This document shows, one piece after another, positions 8,252 to 17,348 of a stretch of 64,000 nucleotides of DNA (the first letter of the stretch is position 1; every line of letters begins with the position of its first letter). The notes under the pieces were generated by a model. That model did not search any database, was not told where the DNA came from, and saw nothing but the letters and a program-made list of their open reading frames with translations. A program made the translations under genes and the position numbers. Origin of the DNA: Roseimicrobium sp. ORNL1 (lineage in GTDB: Bacteria; Verrucomicrobiota; Verrucomicrobiia; Verrucomicrobiales; Verrucomicrobiaceae); assembly GCF_011044495.1 (NCBI RefSeq), contig NZ_CP049143.1, positions 5,456,001-5,520,000 on the forward strand, in the 5' to 3' direction.

Positions 8252-8809
8252 TCAGAACGGAATGTCGTCGTCCTCGAGGCCATCGGTGATGGGTCCCTCG
8301 CCGTACTCGTCATTCGCAGGCTGGGACTGGCGTGCGGGCTGGCCTCCACGCTGGGGAGCGCTGCCACCACCGCCACCGCCGCCGCCGCTGCGGTACTGCT
8401 GCTGCGGGCGCTGCTGGTAGTTTCCACCACCGCCACCGCCGCTGCCACCACCACCCTGCTCGTCGCTGCCATCACGCTTGCCGCCAAGCATCTGCATGAT
8501 TTCACCGACGACACGCAGACGACTGCGCTTCTGGCCGGTCTGCTTGTCCTCCCATGAGTCCATCTGGAGACGACCTTCGATGAAGACGGGGCTGCCCTTG
8601 CGCAGATACTGGTTGGCAATCTCAGCCAGGCGCGCCCAGAGCACCACGTCCACATAGGTCACCTCTTCACGCTTTTCGCCGTTGTCCGCGGTGTACGAGC
8701 GGTTCACCGCAATGGCCAGATCGGCCACAGCGCTGCCCTTGGGTGTATACCGGACTTCGGGATCCCGCGTGAGATTCCCCATGAGCATCACTTTGTTGTA
8801 GGAGGCCAT
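8252..8809 (-). CDS. ssb: Single-stranded DNA-binding protein
   Basis: A 185-residue SSB that coats single-stranded DNA in replication, repair and recombination. The OB-fold occupies residues 1-105 with the family motifs NKVMLMGNLTRDPEVRYTP and a WEDKQTGQKR strand. A Gly/Gln-rich flexible linker follows (about 110-165), and the protein ends in the acidic tip DDDIPF, the standard docking peptide for partner proteins. Length and architecture match bacterial SSB. It is the last gene of the minus-strand operon rplY-pth-rpsF-ssb, 113 bases after rpsF, and is followed by a terminator. Confidence 0.97.
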   Translation of the reverse strand: MASYNKVMLMGNLTRDPEVRYTPKGSAVADLAIAVNRSYTADNGEKREEVTYVDVVLWARLAEIANQYLRKGSPVFIEGRLQMDSWEDKQTGQKRSRLRVVGEIMQMLGGKRDGSDEQGGGGSGGGGGGNYQQRPQQQYRSGGGGGGGGSAPQRGGQPARQSQPANDEYGEGPITDGLEDDDIPF

Positions 8810-8922
8810 AGCGGAGCGAGGTTAGAGGGAGTGAGTAAGGATGGCGAATTAATTTCGGCGACGGGCCGCAAAAACCCATCGCCGGAGAGATCCGCCGCGT
8901 GAATGCACAGAAACTTCAGGCC

Positions 8923-9207
8923 TTAGCGGCGCTGGAAGTACTGCATGTACACGTTGTCATTGAGCTTGAGACGGGCCTGCACCTTGTCCACGGCGGCCGG
9001 CTCAGCTTCGAAAAGGAAGTTGATGTAGTAACCGCTCTCCACGTGACGGGGAGCGAAGGGGAACTTCTTCTTGCCCAGGTTGTCCACCTGCTGAAGTTTC
9101 ACGCCGTTGGTTTCGAATTCCTTGCCGATCTGGCTCACCAGCGTTTCGACATTTTCTTCGCGTCCCTTCATGTCCAGGACGATCATCGCTTCATACTTGC
9201 GGCTCAT
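8923..9207 (-). CDS. rpsF: 30S ribosomal protein S6
   Basis: A 94-residue ribosomal protein of the small subunit. The opening MSRKYEAMIVLDMKGREE and the motif KKKFPFAPRHVESGYYINFLFEA are characteristic of S6, and the end LKLNDNVYMQYFQRR fits the last strand. Its ATG overlaps the pth stop by four bases (ATGA), indicating translational coupling. The pairing with ssb is the common bacterial arrangement; rpsR (S18) and rplI (L9), which often sit beside rpsF, are not in this operon. Confidence 0.96.
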   Translation of the reverse strand: MSRKYEAMIVLDMKGREENVETLVSQIGKEFETNGVKLQQVDNLGKKKFPFAPRHVESGYYINFLFEAEPAAVDKVQARLKLNDNVYMQYFQRR

Positions 9208-9833
9208 GGTTTTTCCGTAGTTTCGTTGTTGGATTGCTCTTTGCGGTTGAAAATGTTCATCGCGGCGGCGACGCCGGAGTGCAGGGCGGTGCGCACGGCA
9301 TCGGAAGCGCGGCCCAAGACTTGCGCGAGCGCGGGACGCTCCCCTTCCGTGAAGCGGCCCAGCACATGTCCCACCATGCGGTCACCTGCAGGACGACCGC
9401 CTTCCGGGGCGATGCCGACCTTCAGGCGGGGGAATTCCTCTCCTCCGAGATGGGAAATCAGGGAGCGCACGCCATTGTGCCCGGCCGCGCTGCCTTTCAG
9501 CCGCATGCGAAGGGAGCCCAGCGGGAGATCCACGTCGTCATACACGGCCAGCACCTCGCCGGGCTCAATTTTGTAGAATCGGCTCACGTCGGACACAGCC
9601 TCGCCACTGAGGTTCATGTAGGTGAGCGGCTTCAAGAGCCACCCACCGCGGAACTTGGCGAGCGCACAGTCCCAGCGCTTCTCGGACACCCATGAGGCAC
9701 CGAACTGGCTGGCAAGGGCGTCCACGACCATGAAACCGATATTATGCCGCGTATCTTCGTAGTCGCGTCCCGGATTGCCCAATCCCACGATCAAGCGTGG
9801 CTTCAGCGAAGGGAGAGGGCCGGAGCCGGACAC
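9204..9833 (-). CDS. pth: Peptidyl-tRNA hydrolase
   Basis: A 209-residue cytoplasmic enzyme that releases tRNA from prematurely dropped peptidyl-tRNAs. Family motifs are the start LIVGLGNPGRDYEDTRHNIG, which contains the catalytic His and Asn, then LLKPLTYMNLSGEAV, VYDDVDLPLGSLRMR with its Asp, and GSAAGHNGVRSL. The annotated start is GTG at 9833; the conserved region begins at residue 14, so an internal start is possible. It lies 26 bases after rplY and overlaps rpsF by four bases, within one translation operon. Confidence 0.96.
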   Translation of the reverse strand: MSGSGPLPSLKPRLIVGLGNPGRDYEDTRHNIGFMVVDALASQFGASWVSEKRWDCALAKFRGGWLLKPLTYMNLSGEAVSDVSRFYKIEPGEVLAVYDDVDLPLGSLRMRLKGSAAGHNGVRSLISHLGGEEFPRLKVGIAPEGGRPAGDRMVGHVLGRFTEGERPALAQVLGRASDAVRTALHSGVAAAMNIFNRKEQSNNETTEKP

Positions 9834-9859
9834 GTCCAGTCAGACGACGCGCAACAGGG

Positions 9860-10540
9860 TTACTTCTTCGCCGGAGCGGCCTTGGCGGCAGGAGCAGCAG
9901 CCTTCGCGTCCTTCGCAGGAGCAGCGGCAGGAGCGGCGCCAGCAGCAGGGGCAGCGGCGGGAGCGGGTTCTTCAGCCACGGTGGGCTCCTTCAGGATCGC
10001 CACGACCACGTCGCCTTCGATCTTGGTGGAAACGCCAGCAGGAAGCTTGAGGTCGCTCACGTGGATGGAGTCACCGATGTTGAGGGGCTCCACGTCCACT
10101 TCGAAGCTCTCGGGGAGATCCTTGGGAAGGCAATGCACTTCCAGGGCGTGAAGGATGAATTCAAGCTTGCCACCCTTCTTCTCAGCAGCATCAACGCCGG
10201 TGAGAATAATCGGCACGTTCGCATGGATGTCTTCATCCGCGGCGACGGCGTGGAAGTCGATGTGAAGCACGCCACCCTTGAGGTAGTCATGCTGCACTTC
10301 CTGCACCAGCGCGAGGGAGTCGGCGGATTCACCGGCGATCTTCAGGTTCACCAGGATGTTGTCCGAGACGCTGTGAGCCACGAGGCGGCTGAAGGTCTTG
10401 GCATCCACTTCAAGATTCTTGACGTCATGCTTCTTGCCGTAGATCACGGCGGGAATGCTACCTGCTTTGCGCAGACGGCGGACGGCTCCGTTGCCCACGG
10501 CAGTGCGGGTCTTGGCATCCAAATCGAGAATCTTGGCCAT
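9860..10540 (-). CDS. rplY: 50S ribosomal protein L25/general stress protein Ctc
   Basis: A 226-residue two-domain (TL5/Ctc-type) L25 that binds 5S rRNA. The N-terminal domain (about 1-90) shows VRRLRKAGSIPAVIYG, and the C-terminal beta domain (about 95-185) shows LHIDFHAVAADEDIHANVP and KDLPESFEVDVEPLNIGDSI. The last 40 residues form an Ala/Pro/Lys-rich tail of the kind seen in long L25 forms. It is the first gene of the rplY-pth-rpsF-ssb operon. In many bacteria prs precedes rplY-pth; here prs is about 6 kb away on the other strand. Confidence 0.95.
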   Translation of the reverse strand: MAKILDLDAKTRTAVGNGAVRRLRKAGSIPAVIYGKKHDVKNLEVDAKTFSRLVAHSVSDNILVNLKIAGESADSLALVQEVQHDYLKGGVLHIDFHAVAADEDIHANVPIILTGVDAAEKKGGKLEFILHALEVHCLPKDLPESFEVDVEPLNIGDSIHVSDLKLPAGVSTKIEGDVVVAILKEPTVAEEPAPAAAPAAGAAPAAAPAKDAKAAAPAAKAAPAKK

Positions 10541-10647
10541 GTACTTTGTCTCCTGAGGTTCGCTGGTTTACGGGGAAAGGGCGGAGAGGGTACCCGGCCC
10601 AGCACGTCTGTCAACTGGGAGATGGATTTCCTTCCGGCTGGGACTCT

Positions 10648-10688
10648 AAATAAAGAGGCGCCCGCAAGCTGGGCTCACGGGCGCCTTG
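10648..10688 (-). terminator. Terminator of the SGNH esterase gene
   Basis: Stem AGGCGCCCG/CGGGCGCCT (10656-10664 with 10678-10686) is followed on the minus strand by CTCTTTATTTAG. It lies 21 bases beyond the stop codon of the esterase gene. Confidence 0.85.
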
Positions 10689-10706
10689 GGTCGTCAAAAC
10701 GTGAGA

Positions 10707-12371
10707 TCAGGCCTTCTTGGGTGCCGCAGCGGTCTTGGGCTCAGCCGGCTTCGCCGGGGCTGCAGTGGGCTTCACGGGAGCAGCAGGCTTGGCGGGAGCG
10801 GGAGCCACGACGGCAGGCTTGGGCTTGGTAATCATCTCAAAATCATCGGTGCGGAACGGCGTGACGGGCAGGCCTTCCTTGGAGATGAGGTTGTGGACCG
10901 GATTGTCCGACCAGGCGAAACGCACGGCCTTGGGGGCCGCGACGGCGTCGTTCCAGACTTCCACCTTGTCATTGCCCACAATCTTCGCCTGCGCCCAGAC
11001 CCACTGCTTGTCCTCGCCGCAGATGGCGAAGCCCTTCACATCCGCCACGTCCAGGGTGCGGAGACCGGAGCCGAAGCAGTCGAGGGTGACGGTCACCTTG
11101 TTACCCTTGATTTCGTGGCTCTTCAGCTCGGGACTGTGGTAGGCAATCTTGATGCCGTAGTCCTTCGCGAGGGCCCAGCGCACGAGGCGCGCGGCGACGT
11201 CATACTTGTTCTTCGGGTGGATGTCGTTGGCCTCGCCGAGGTCCGTGATGATGCACTGGCCGCTGTTCGGCAGCTTCTGGCTCAGGGTCTGGGCCTCGCG
11301 GAGCTCTGCCCAGTCGCTGTCGCCCGGCTTGTCCTGGTACGCCTTGAAGTCAGCAAGCTGCACCCAGTAGAAGGGGAAATCTCCCTGCTTCCACTCCTTG
11401 CGCCACTCAGTGATCATGAAGGGGAAGAGGTCGCGATACTCCCAAGCACGGCTCGCATTGGACTCGCCTTGGTACCAGATGACTCCCTTGATGCCGTAGC
11501 CGAGGGTTGGGTGCATCATGCCTGCGAAGATGTTGCCGGGACGATGCTGGCCCGTCAGAGGATTCTGCGGCGCGCGAGGGGCCTGCGGCTCTGGCTTGCC
11601 AGCGGCCTTGGCAGCGGCCACGGCTTCCTTCCACTTGGCCGTCTGCGCGTCGAAGTCTGCCTTGACCTTCACAGGGTCGAAGCCCGCCTTCTCCGTGTTC
11701 TTCCAGCGCTCTACGAGGTCCTTGAAGCGCGGGTCGGACTCGATGGTCGAGCGGCGCACCCAAGCCTCGGCGGAAGAACCACCCCAGGCATTGTCAATCA
11801 AACCCACCGGCACGCCGAGCACCTCATGCAGGTAGCGGCCAAAGAAGAAACCCACGGCCGTGAAGGGCTTGGCGGTATCCGCGTTGGAGGCTTCCCACTT
11901 CGCGTCGATGTCCGTCTTCAAATCCTGCGTACCCACCATGGGCAGCGCGAAGAGGCGGAGGTTCGGGTGCTTCGAGGCCAGCGCTTCGAGGTCGCCCTTC
12001 CAGTCGCCACCGACGGTGAAGCCCATGTTGGACTGACCGGAGCACATCCACACTTCACCGATGAGAATGTCCTGCACGTCCTTGGCGGTGGTGCCCTTGA
12101 TGTTCATCACCTGCGGGCTGGCATTCGCCACCTGCGGGTCGAGCTTCACGGTCCACTTGCCGTCCTTGTCCGCGTCCGCCGTGTAGGTCTTCCCGGCGAA
12201 GGTGACGGACACCTTCGTACCCGGCGTGTCCCAACCCCAGATGGGATTGGTCTGCTTCTGCTGCAGGACCATGTGGTCCCCGATGACGGACGGCAGCTTC
12301 AACTCCGCGCTCGCCAGAGCCGGCGTCAGCGCCAGGGCGAGCAGGAGGGAATGGATGAGTTTGCGATGCAT
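10707..12371 (-). CDS. Secreted SGNH-type esterase, sialate O-acetylesterase family
   Basis: A 554-residue exported enzyme predicted to remove O-acetyl groups from sugars such as sialic acids or plant/algal glycans. Start placed at the ATG giving a clear signal peptide (MHRKLIHSLLLALAL, cleavage near ASA). An N-terminal beta domain (about 25-105) precedes the SGNH hydrolase part: GEVWMCSGQSNM carries the catalytic Ser, VIWYQGESNA the conserved Gly/Asn region, and DLGEANDIHPKNK the Asp-His pair. The last 50 residues are Ala/Pro/Lys-rich without recognisable fold. It stands as a single gene with its own terminator. Substrate specificity is inferred only from the family. Confidence 0.88.
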   Translation of the reverse strand: MHRKLIHSLLLALALTPALASAELKLPSVIGDHMVLQQKQTNPIWGWDTPGTKVSVTFAGKTYTADADKDGKWTVKLDPQVANASPQVMNIKGTTAKDVQDILIGEVWMCSGQSNMGFTVGGDWKGDLEALASKHPNLRLFALPMVGTQDLKTDIDAKWEASNADTAKPFTAVGFFFGRYLHEVLGVPVGLIDNAWGGSSAEAWVRRSTIESDPRFKDLVERWKNTEKAGFDPVKVKADFDAQTAKWKEAVAAAKAAGKPEPQAPRAPQNPLTGQHRPGNIFAGMMHPTLGYGIKGVIWYQGESNASRAWEYRDLFPFMITEWRKEWKQGDFPFYWVQLADFKAYQDKPGDSDWAELREAQTLSQKLPNSGQCIITDLGEANDIHPKNKYDVAARLVRWALAKDYGIKIAYHSPELKSHEIKGNKVTVTLDCFGSGLRTLDVADVKGFAICGEDKQWVWAQAKIVGNDKVEVWNDAVAAPKAVRFAWSDNPVHNLISKEGLPVTPFRTDDFEMITKPKPAVVAPAPAKPAAPVKPTAAPAKPAEPKTAAAPKKA

Positions 12372-12488
12372 GATGGTGGTGGCTGTTGGGAGTGGTCTTG
12401 AATTGAAAATGGAATTTCGAGACCCGGCTATACGGCTGCGAATCACGCGACTTTTCAACTTCTGCACGAGTCTCCTTCATGAGGGGCG

Positions 12489-12839
12489 TCAGCCAGTCAC
12501 GAGGAACGGATACATGACGGTGCCGCCAAAGTAGAGCGAAGCACCGAGGCCCAGTGTGGCAAGCGTGACGGCGAACGTGCGCCGCCTGCCAGGTGCGTCA
12601 TAGGAATAGAACAGCATCGCAAAAAGAAACAGCGAGATGATGCCCGACAACCCGACAAGCAGGGCCATGAGTTCCGGCCAATGGAACAACGCGGCTATCA
12701 TGCACCACGGCAGGAGGGCAGCGCCGAGCGCAACGGTGTTTGCCGGAGCATTCCGGAACCGGTCAATGACCATCGCGCCGATGGCAGCGGCGGAAGCGAC
12801 TCCGGCAGCGACGTAAATCTTGATGAGGTAGATATCCAT
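12489..12839 (-). CDS. Hypothetical four-helix membrane protein
   Basis: A 116-residue hydrophobic protein with about four predicted membrane segments: YVAAGVASAAAIGAMVI, TVALGAALLPWCMIAALF, MALLVGLSGIISLFLFAML and FAVTLATLGLGASLYFGG. Short basic loops (DRFRN, APGRRR) separate them. The ATG at 12839 was preferred over an upstream TTG. No family is recognised and neighbours give no functional clue. Confidence 0.6.
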   Translation of the reverse strand: MDIYLIKIYVAAGVASAAAIGAMVIDRFRNAPANTVALGAALLPWCMIAALFHWPELMALLVGLSGIISLFLFAMLFYSYDAPGRRRTFAVTLATLGLGASLYFGGTVMYPFLVTG

Positions 12840-12961
12840 GGCACCACGCGGCAACTGGCCTCATGCGAATATAGGCCTGCATAAGAATTCAGGCGATAGC
12901 GAAGTTAATTTTTCCCCTGCGCCATTGCAGCTCATCGATATGTTGAGTGCCTCCCTAAGGC

Positions 12962-13294
12962 ATGAAATGTTATAACCACCACCCTGTTGATGCAGTTGCG
13001 CTCTGTCGCTCATGCGGGCGCGCCATTTGTCCAGAATGCGTTGTTGAGGTCGAGATGTCCTGCGCATGTAGGAATCGCTGCGAGGCTCAGGTTGCCGTGT
13101 TACACACGATGATTGTCCGCAACCGCGCGGCCCAGCGGGTGAATCCATCCACCTCACTATTTGGCCTCTTGCTCGGTCTTGTTTTTTTGATTTGGGCCAT
13201 TGCTCATTCTTTTGAACCCTTTCTTCTGAGCATGGGCATCTTGTTCTTGCTTTGGGGCACCGCCTCCTTTGTCACCTACAGGAAGGGGAAATGA
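12962..13294 (+). CDS. Small B-box-type zinc-finger membrane protein
   Basis: A 110-residue protein with a short cytoplasmic metal-binding head and a membrane anchor. Residues 3-40 hold a B-box-like ligand pattern: CYNHH, then CRSCGRAICPEC, then CACRNRC, enough Cys/His to bind one or two zinc ions. Two hydrophobic helices follow (SLFGLLLGLVFLIWAIAH and LLSMGILFLLWGTASF), and the end is basic. Bacterial B-box proteins of this shape are common but uncharacterised. It is a single gene and the partner is unknown. Confidence 0.75.
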   Translation: MKCYNHHPVDAVALCRSCGRAICPECVVEVEMSCACRNRCEAQVAVLHTMIVRNRAAQRVNPSTSLFGLLLGLVFLIWAIAHSFEPFLLSMGILFLLWGTASFVTYRKGK

Positions 13295-13416
13295 AATGAT
13301 GACGCCTGACTGACCATGCACTGCAGCGGCCCAGCCCGTGAGTTGCGGTTGCCTTTGTGGCGTCCCTCAGTCCAGGACGCAGAGCACGGGTCGCTTGGCA
13401 TCCCCACCGTTTCGAC

Positions 13417-13635
13417 ATGAACGCAGAAATTGAAGATTTCAAAACAGGATGGTTCGGCGTGCAGATTGGAATCACTGACGCGGAGATTCCGATTCTGATT
13501 GAGCGATTGAGGCGGCTTCAGCAGACCCGGGATCACTTCCATCTGCGCAGCGATTTCACCGGCAGCGGAGGCGTTGGAGACGTGGAATTTTACTGGGAAG
13601 ACTCCCAGTCACCGCAGACTTTGAGTATTGAGTGA
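13417..13635 (+). CDS. Small hypothetical protein
   Basis: A 72-residue soluble acidic protein from the ATG at 13417 (an upstream in-frame ATG at 13357 adds a basic, unlikely extension). The sequence opens MNAEIEDFKTGWFGVQIGI, has a helix IPILIERLRRLQQTRDHFH, and ends in a beta-rich VGDVEFYWED segment. The compact alpha/beta character suggests a real small protein, possibly of the immunity-protein type, but no family is recognised and no toxin is adjacent. Confidence 0.5.
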   Translation: MNAEIEDFKTGWFGVQIGITDAEIPILIERLRRLQQTRDHFHLRSDFTGSGGVGDVEFYWEDSQSPQTLSIE

Positions 13636-13716
13636 GGGTGATGCAACACCTGAAGGACACACCAGGTGCCTGCCCCTTCAGCTCATCTCTGCGCTCCCGT
13701 GAGCGGCAAATTGTGA

Positions 13717-14097
13717 TTATAAAAAGTTGAAGAAGAAATCATAGACACACTCACCACTCGCTGCATACAGGCTCTTCCCTGCCGTAAGTTCCGAAACGAC
13801 GATCCACCCATGGAGATGAAGAACAAACTCCATCAAGTGGACGGACAGATAGGGTTGCTGAACAGGATGGATGAAGCAGAGATTCCCGAAACAGCTGAAC
13901 GTCACTCCCAGCACCCTCGGGTCGCCTAGCTCGCCCACGTACAACTCCGCGCTGAAATTGGCGTCATCTCCCGGCCCACCATAGCGAATGGGAACCGTAC
14001 ACAGATGCCGAATCCATTGATAAACCACCTCGTGACTCGCAGTGCTGGGCGTTTCCGCCAGTTTCAGCAACTCAGGCAGGGAAAAGGTTTGCGGCAT
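13717..14097 (-). CDS. Hypothetical protein
   Basis: A 126-residue soluble protein from the ATG at 14097. It opens with a helix (FSLPELLKLAETPSTASHEVVYQWIRHL) and continues with alternating beta strands (AELYVGELG, VLGVTFSCFGNLCFIHP, HLHGWIVVSEL). There is no signal peptide or membrane segment. The ending YDFFFNFL is unusually aromatic. No family is recognised. It lies 29 bases after a second unknown gene on the same strand (14127-14774), so the two may be co-transcribed. Confidence 0.55.
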   Translation of the reverse strand: MPQTFSLPELLKLAETPSTASHEVVYQWIRHLCTVPIRYGGPGDDANFSAELYVGELGDPRVLGVTFSCFGNLCFIHPVQQPYLSVHLMEFVLHLHGWIVVSELTAGKSLYAASGECVYDFFFNFL

Positions 14098-14126
14098 GCC
14101 CAAGATATCTTGAGTGAATGCTCACC

Positions 14127-14774
14127 TCACTTCTTCATCTCATACATCTCCCCGTTCGGTCCTGAAGGGGCGAAGATGATGAGGTAGTGGCCCTTCCCCA
14201 GCTTGTAGAGATGGCCCACGGAGTTGTGGTTGATTTGCTCTTCGGTGGGATTGTCCTTGGCGGCGTAGTATCTGCCGACGGGGTCACCTTCCACATAGGC
14301 GGCTCCGGTGAAGAGGTAGCGATTTTCGTCCACACGTACCAGGGTGCCTTTGCGGCGCTGGGAGCCGGTGGACTTGTGGAAAATGAGGTCCTTCCCCTCG
14401 GTGCTAATACCGCATTTAAAGTAGGGGTAGGTGTAGGCGCCGTACTGGCCGGTCTGCAGGCTGCGCACCTGCCAGCTGCCCTGGAGCTCCTCATCGGTGG
14501 CGATGGGCACCCTCGGCTTTGCCAGCACGGCGAGCATGTCCTCGGCAGCGGTCAGGCTCTCCTTGTCCTTCGTGGTCTTTTTGATTTCCTGGAGTTGGGA
14601 TTTCAGCGCTTCCTCGGCGGTGGCGAGGGCCTTCTGTTCCCTTTCGTGGAGGGTGGTCTCCTGGGCTTTGACGGCGCTCACGCCAATACCCTGAACCTGA
14701 ACCACCGATGATACGGTCACAAAGAACGGGACCAGCAGCAGTACCGGGAGATGAAGATTTCGGCAGAAATTCAT
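14127..14774 (-). CDS. Exported protein with DUF4893-like domain
   Basis: A 215-residue protein with a signal peptide (LHLPVLLLVPFFVTVSSVVQ). A charged helical segment follows (about 40-85, rich in Glu/Lys, with LHEREQKALATAEEAL). The second half matches the DUF4893 pattern: ELQGSWQVRSLQTGQYG, YPYFKCGIS, TGSQRRKGTLVR, RYLFTGAAYVEGDP, VGHLYKLGKGHYLIIFAP. Predicted location is periplasmic. The domain's function is not known. It may be transcribed together with the downstream gene ending at 13717. Confidence 0.72.
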   Translation of the reverse strand: MNFCRNLHLPVLLLVPFFVTVSSVVQVQGIGVSAVKAQETTLHEREQKALATAEEALKSQLQEIKKTTKDKESLTAAEDMLAVLAKPRVPIATDEELQGSWQVRSLQTGQYGAYTYPYFKCGISTEGKDLIFHKSTGSQRRKGTLVRVDENRYLFTGAAYVEGDPVGRYYAAKDNPTEEQINHNSVGHLYKLGKGHYLIIFAPSGPNGEMYEMKK

Positions 14775-14945
14775 GGGCTGGAAAATGCTCCCAGCGGCCG
14801 CGGATTTGAGCAACTAAATATCCCGGGCTGAATTTAATCTTAGTAATATCCCGCAAAAATGGGCTGAAGGCCTGATTTATCCCGTAAAAAATCAGAATTT
14901 CTCCAGCAAGGCTCAAACCTACATGTATATTTATAAGGCTTTTCC

Positions 14946-16142
14946 ATGACCCCCGGCCATCAGCGCGTCCTCATCATTGTCGAAAACTTGCCCGTGCCCC
15001 TCGACCGAAGGGTATGGCAGGAGGCCTGTGCCCTGAGGGACGCCGGACATGAGGTGACCGTCATCTGCCCGCAGATGCGCGGCTACACGGAGGCGGAGGA
15101 GGTGCTGGAGGGCATCCAGATCTACCGCCACCGCAGCCGTGGGGAGGCGAAGGGAATTTGTGGTTTCATCAGCAGGTACGCCACGGCGCTGTGGGGCGAG
15201 TTTCGGTGCGCCAGGAAGGCCTGGCAGCGAAAGGGGTTCGATGTGATCCACCTCTGCAATCCGCCGGACCTGCTCTTCCTGGTAGCCCTGCCCTTCAAGC
15301 TCTTCGCCCATGTGAAGGTAATCTTCGACGTGCATGGCCTGTGGCCGGAGATGTACGAGGCGAAGTTCGGCAGGCGCGGCCTGCTCTACCAGGTGGTGCG
15401 CTTTGCCGAGCGATGTACCCTGGCACTAGCGGATGTGGTCATCGCCACGAACGAGAGCGTGCTCGCCGCCGTGAAGCAGCGTGGCCGCAAAAAAGACCAG
15501 GATGTGTTCGTGGTCCGCACTGCACCGAACCAGTTGAACACACTGGTGGCTGCAGATCTTTCGCTGCGCAAGGGACGCAAGCACCTCGTCGGGTACGTCG
15601 GCGTCATGGGAAATGCGAATGGGGTGAACTACCTCATCGAAGCGGCGGCCCACATCGTGCACCGCCGCCGGCGCAATGATGTGCAATTCCTCCTCATGGG
15701 CACCGGTCCAGAGCATGCAGAGCTTGCGAAGTTGCGCGACGCCATGGCCCTGCAGGGATTCGTGGATATGCCGGGACGCGTGACGAATGAGTTCCTCTTC
15801 ACCGCGCTGAAGACGATGGACCTGGGCGTGGCATGTAATCCCATCAACGACTACAACGACCACTACACCATGAACAAGACGCTGGAGTACATGGCCTTCA
15901 GCCGGGCGCAGGTCATGTTTGGCACCAAGGAGGGACGCTACTCCGCAGGAGATGCCGCCCGGTATGTGACGGAGAACTCCGCCGAGAAGCTGGCCGATGC
16001 CATCCTGGAGATGATCGACAATCCTGAAGAATGCGAGCGCATGGGTTCTCTGGGGTATGAGCGGCTCACCCGCGAACTGAGCTGGAAACGCTCCGTCGCC
16101 TCACTGCTGGCGGCCTACGACAGGGCCTGTCACCGCTCCTGA
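14946..16142 (+). CDS. Glycosyltransferase family 4 protein (GT-B)
   Basis: A 398-residue sugar transferase, likely acting in surface polysaccharide or glycan synthesis at the inner membrane face. The N-terminal Rossmann domain opens VLIIVENLPVPLDRRVWQEA and contains VIHLCNPPDLLF and IFDVHGLWPEMYEAKFGRRG. The C-terminal nucleotide-sugar-binding domain shows VGYVGVMGNANGVNYLIEA, FLLMGTGPE and NPINDYNDHYTMNKTLEYMA, the donor-site region with the catalytic Glu position. The upstream 125 bases are strikingly AT-rich for this genome, which may mark the promoter. No other polysaccharide genes are adjacent, so it may be a stand-alone enzyme. Confidence 0.88.
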   Translation: MTPGHQRVLIIVENLPVPLDRRVWQEACALRDAGHEVTVICPQMRGYTEAEEVLEGIQIYRHRSRGEAKGICGFISRYATALWGEFRCARKAWQRKGFDVIHLCNPPDLLFLVALPFKLFAHVKVIFDVHGLWPEMYEAKFGRRGLLYQVVRFAERCTLALADVVIATNESVLAAVKQRGRKKDQDVFVVRTAPNQLNTLVAADLSLRKGRKHLVGYVGVMGNANGVNYLIEAAAHIVHRRRRNDVQFLLMGTGPEHAELAKLRDAMALQGFVDMPGRVTNEFLFTALKTMDLGVACNPINDYNDHYTMNKTLEYMAFSRAQVMFGTKEGRYSAGDAARYVTENSAEKLADAILEMIDNPEECERMGSLGYERLTRELSWKRSVASLLAAYDRACHRS

Positions 16143-16310
16143 GCGAGCCTTTTGCCATCCCCTGCCCTGCCGATTCCAGCCGGGCGCTAGCGAAGACGGT
16201 GGTGAAAGTAGAGGCGGGACCCTGCAAGGAAGCCCAATCCCTGACAGGAATGTCACGAATTGCGGTCCAGCAGTTGATTTTGGGCGGAATCTCCCTTCAC
16301 TGCGCGACCC

Positions 16311-17246
16311 ATGAAAAATCATCTCCGCGTCCTCAGTGGCACTGCTCACAACGGCCTTTCACAAGCCATTGCCGACAGCCTCGGAGTGCCGCTGGGATCT
16401 GCCACGGTGGAGACTTTCCCTGACGGTGAGACCTTTGTGCAGATTAATGAGAACATCCGCGGCCGCGATGTCTTCCTCGTGCAGCCCACCTGCCCGCCCG
16501 CGAACCAGAACCTCATGGAACTGCTCATCATGGTGGATGCCGTGCGCCGCGCCAGTGCCGAGCGCATCACCGCCGTGCTTCCATTCTTCGGCTACGCCCG
16601 ACAGGACCGCAAGGATCGCCCCCGTGTGCCCATCACGGCGAAGCTGGTAGCGAATCTCCTCGTGGCCGCTGGTGTGAACCGCGTGCTCACCATGGACCTG
16701 CACGCCGGTCAGATTCAGGGCTTCTTTGACATTCCCGTGGACCATCTCTACGCAGCGCCGGTGCTCATCAAGGCCATCCGCGAGCGCGGCATCGAGGACC
16801 TCGTGGTCGTCTCCCCGGACGTGGGCGGCATCAAGATGTGTCATTCCTATGCGAAGACCCTCGGCGTGCCCCTCGCCATCGTGGCGAAAAACCGCATCAG
16901 CGCGGAGGAAGTAGAAGCCCTCAGCGTCATCGGTGATGTAAAGGGCAAGAATGTGCTCATGGTGGATGACCTCACGGAGTCCGCCGGCACGCTCACCGCT
17001 GCGGCAAAACTGCTGAGCGAGAGCGGCGCCAAGAACATCTACGCCGGCGTCTCCCATGCCGTGCTGAGCGACAAGGGCCGCGAGCGGCTCGACAAGTCCC
17101 CCATCCTCGAAGTCTTCACCACGAACTCCGTCCCTCAGGCCCACGGCAGCAAGGTGACCGCGCTGAGCGTGGCACCACTCCTGAGCGAGGCCATCAAGCG
17201 CATCCACGACGACGAGTCGGTGACGTCGCTGTTTAATGTGGGTTGA
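16311..17246 (+). CDS. prs: Ribose-phosphate pyrophosphokinase
   Basis: A 311-residue cytoplasmic enzyme making PRPP from ribose 5-phosphate and ATP for nucleotide, His and Trp synthesis. Class I hallmarks are visible: FPDGETFVQINENIRGRDVF near the start, FFGYARQDRKDRPR flexible ATP loop region, the divalent-metal/PRPP signature DLHAGQIQGFFDIPVDHLYA, VVVSPDVGG, and the PRPP loop VLMVDDLTESAGTL. Length is standard. The gene is isolated, with 168 bases of unremarkable DNA upstream and an inverted-repeat element about 100 bases downstream. Confidence 0.97.
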   Translation: MKNHLRVLSGTAHNGLSQAIADSLGVPLGSATVETFPDGETFVQINENIRGRDVFLVQPTCPPANQNLMELLIMVDAVRRASAERITAVLPFFGYARQDRKDRPRVPITAKLVANLLVAAGVNRVLTMDLHAGQIQGFFDIPVDHLYAAPVLIKAIRERGIEDLVVVSPDVGGIKMCHSYAKTLGVPLAIVAKNRISAEEVEALSVIGDVKGKNVLMVDDLTESAGTLTAAAKLLSESGAKNIYAGVSHAVLSDKGRERLDKSPILEVFTTNSVPQAHGSKVTALSVAPLLSEAIKRIHDDESVTSLFNVG

Positions 17247-17348
17247 GAGGAGCGACTGCTTCCGAGTGCACCGTCGAAACGAACGCGCACACGAGCCCCT
17301 GAGGCACCATTCGCTCTGCACTTGAGCGTCCGTCCACACAAAGGGGAC

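Noticed and set aside
10686-12401. Long plus-strand open frame of 571 codons
   Set aside because: It is antisense to the SGNH esterase, whose family motifs are clear; the composition is that of a GC-rich shadow frame with no recognisable motif.
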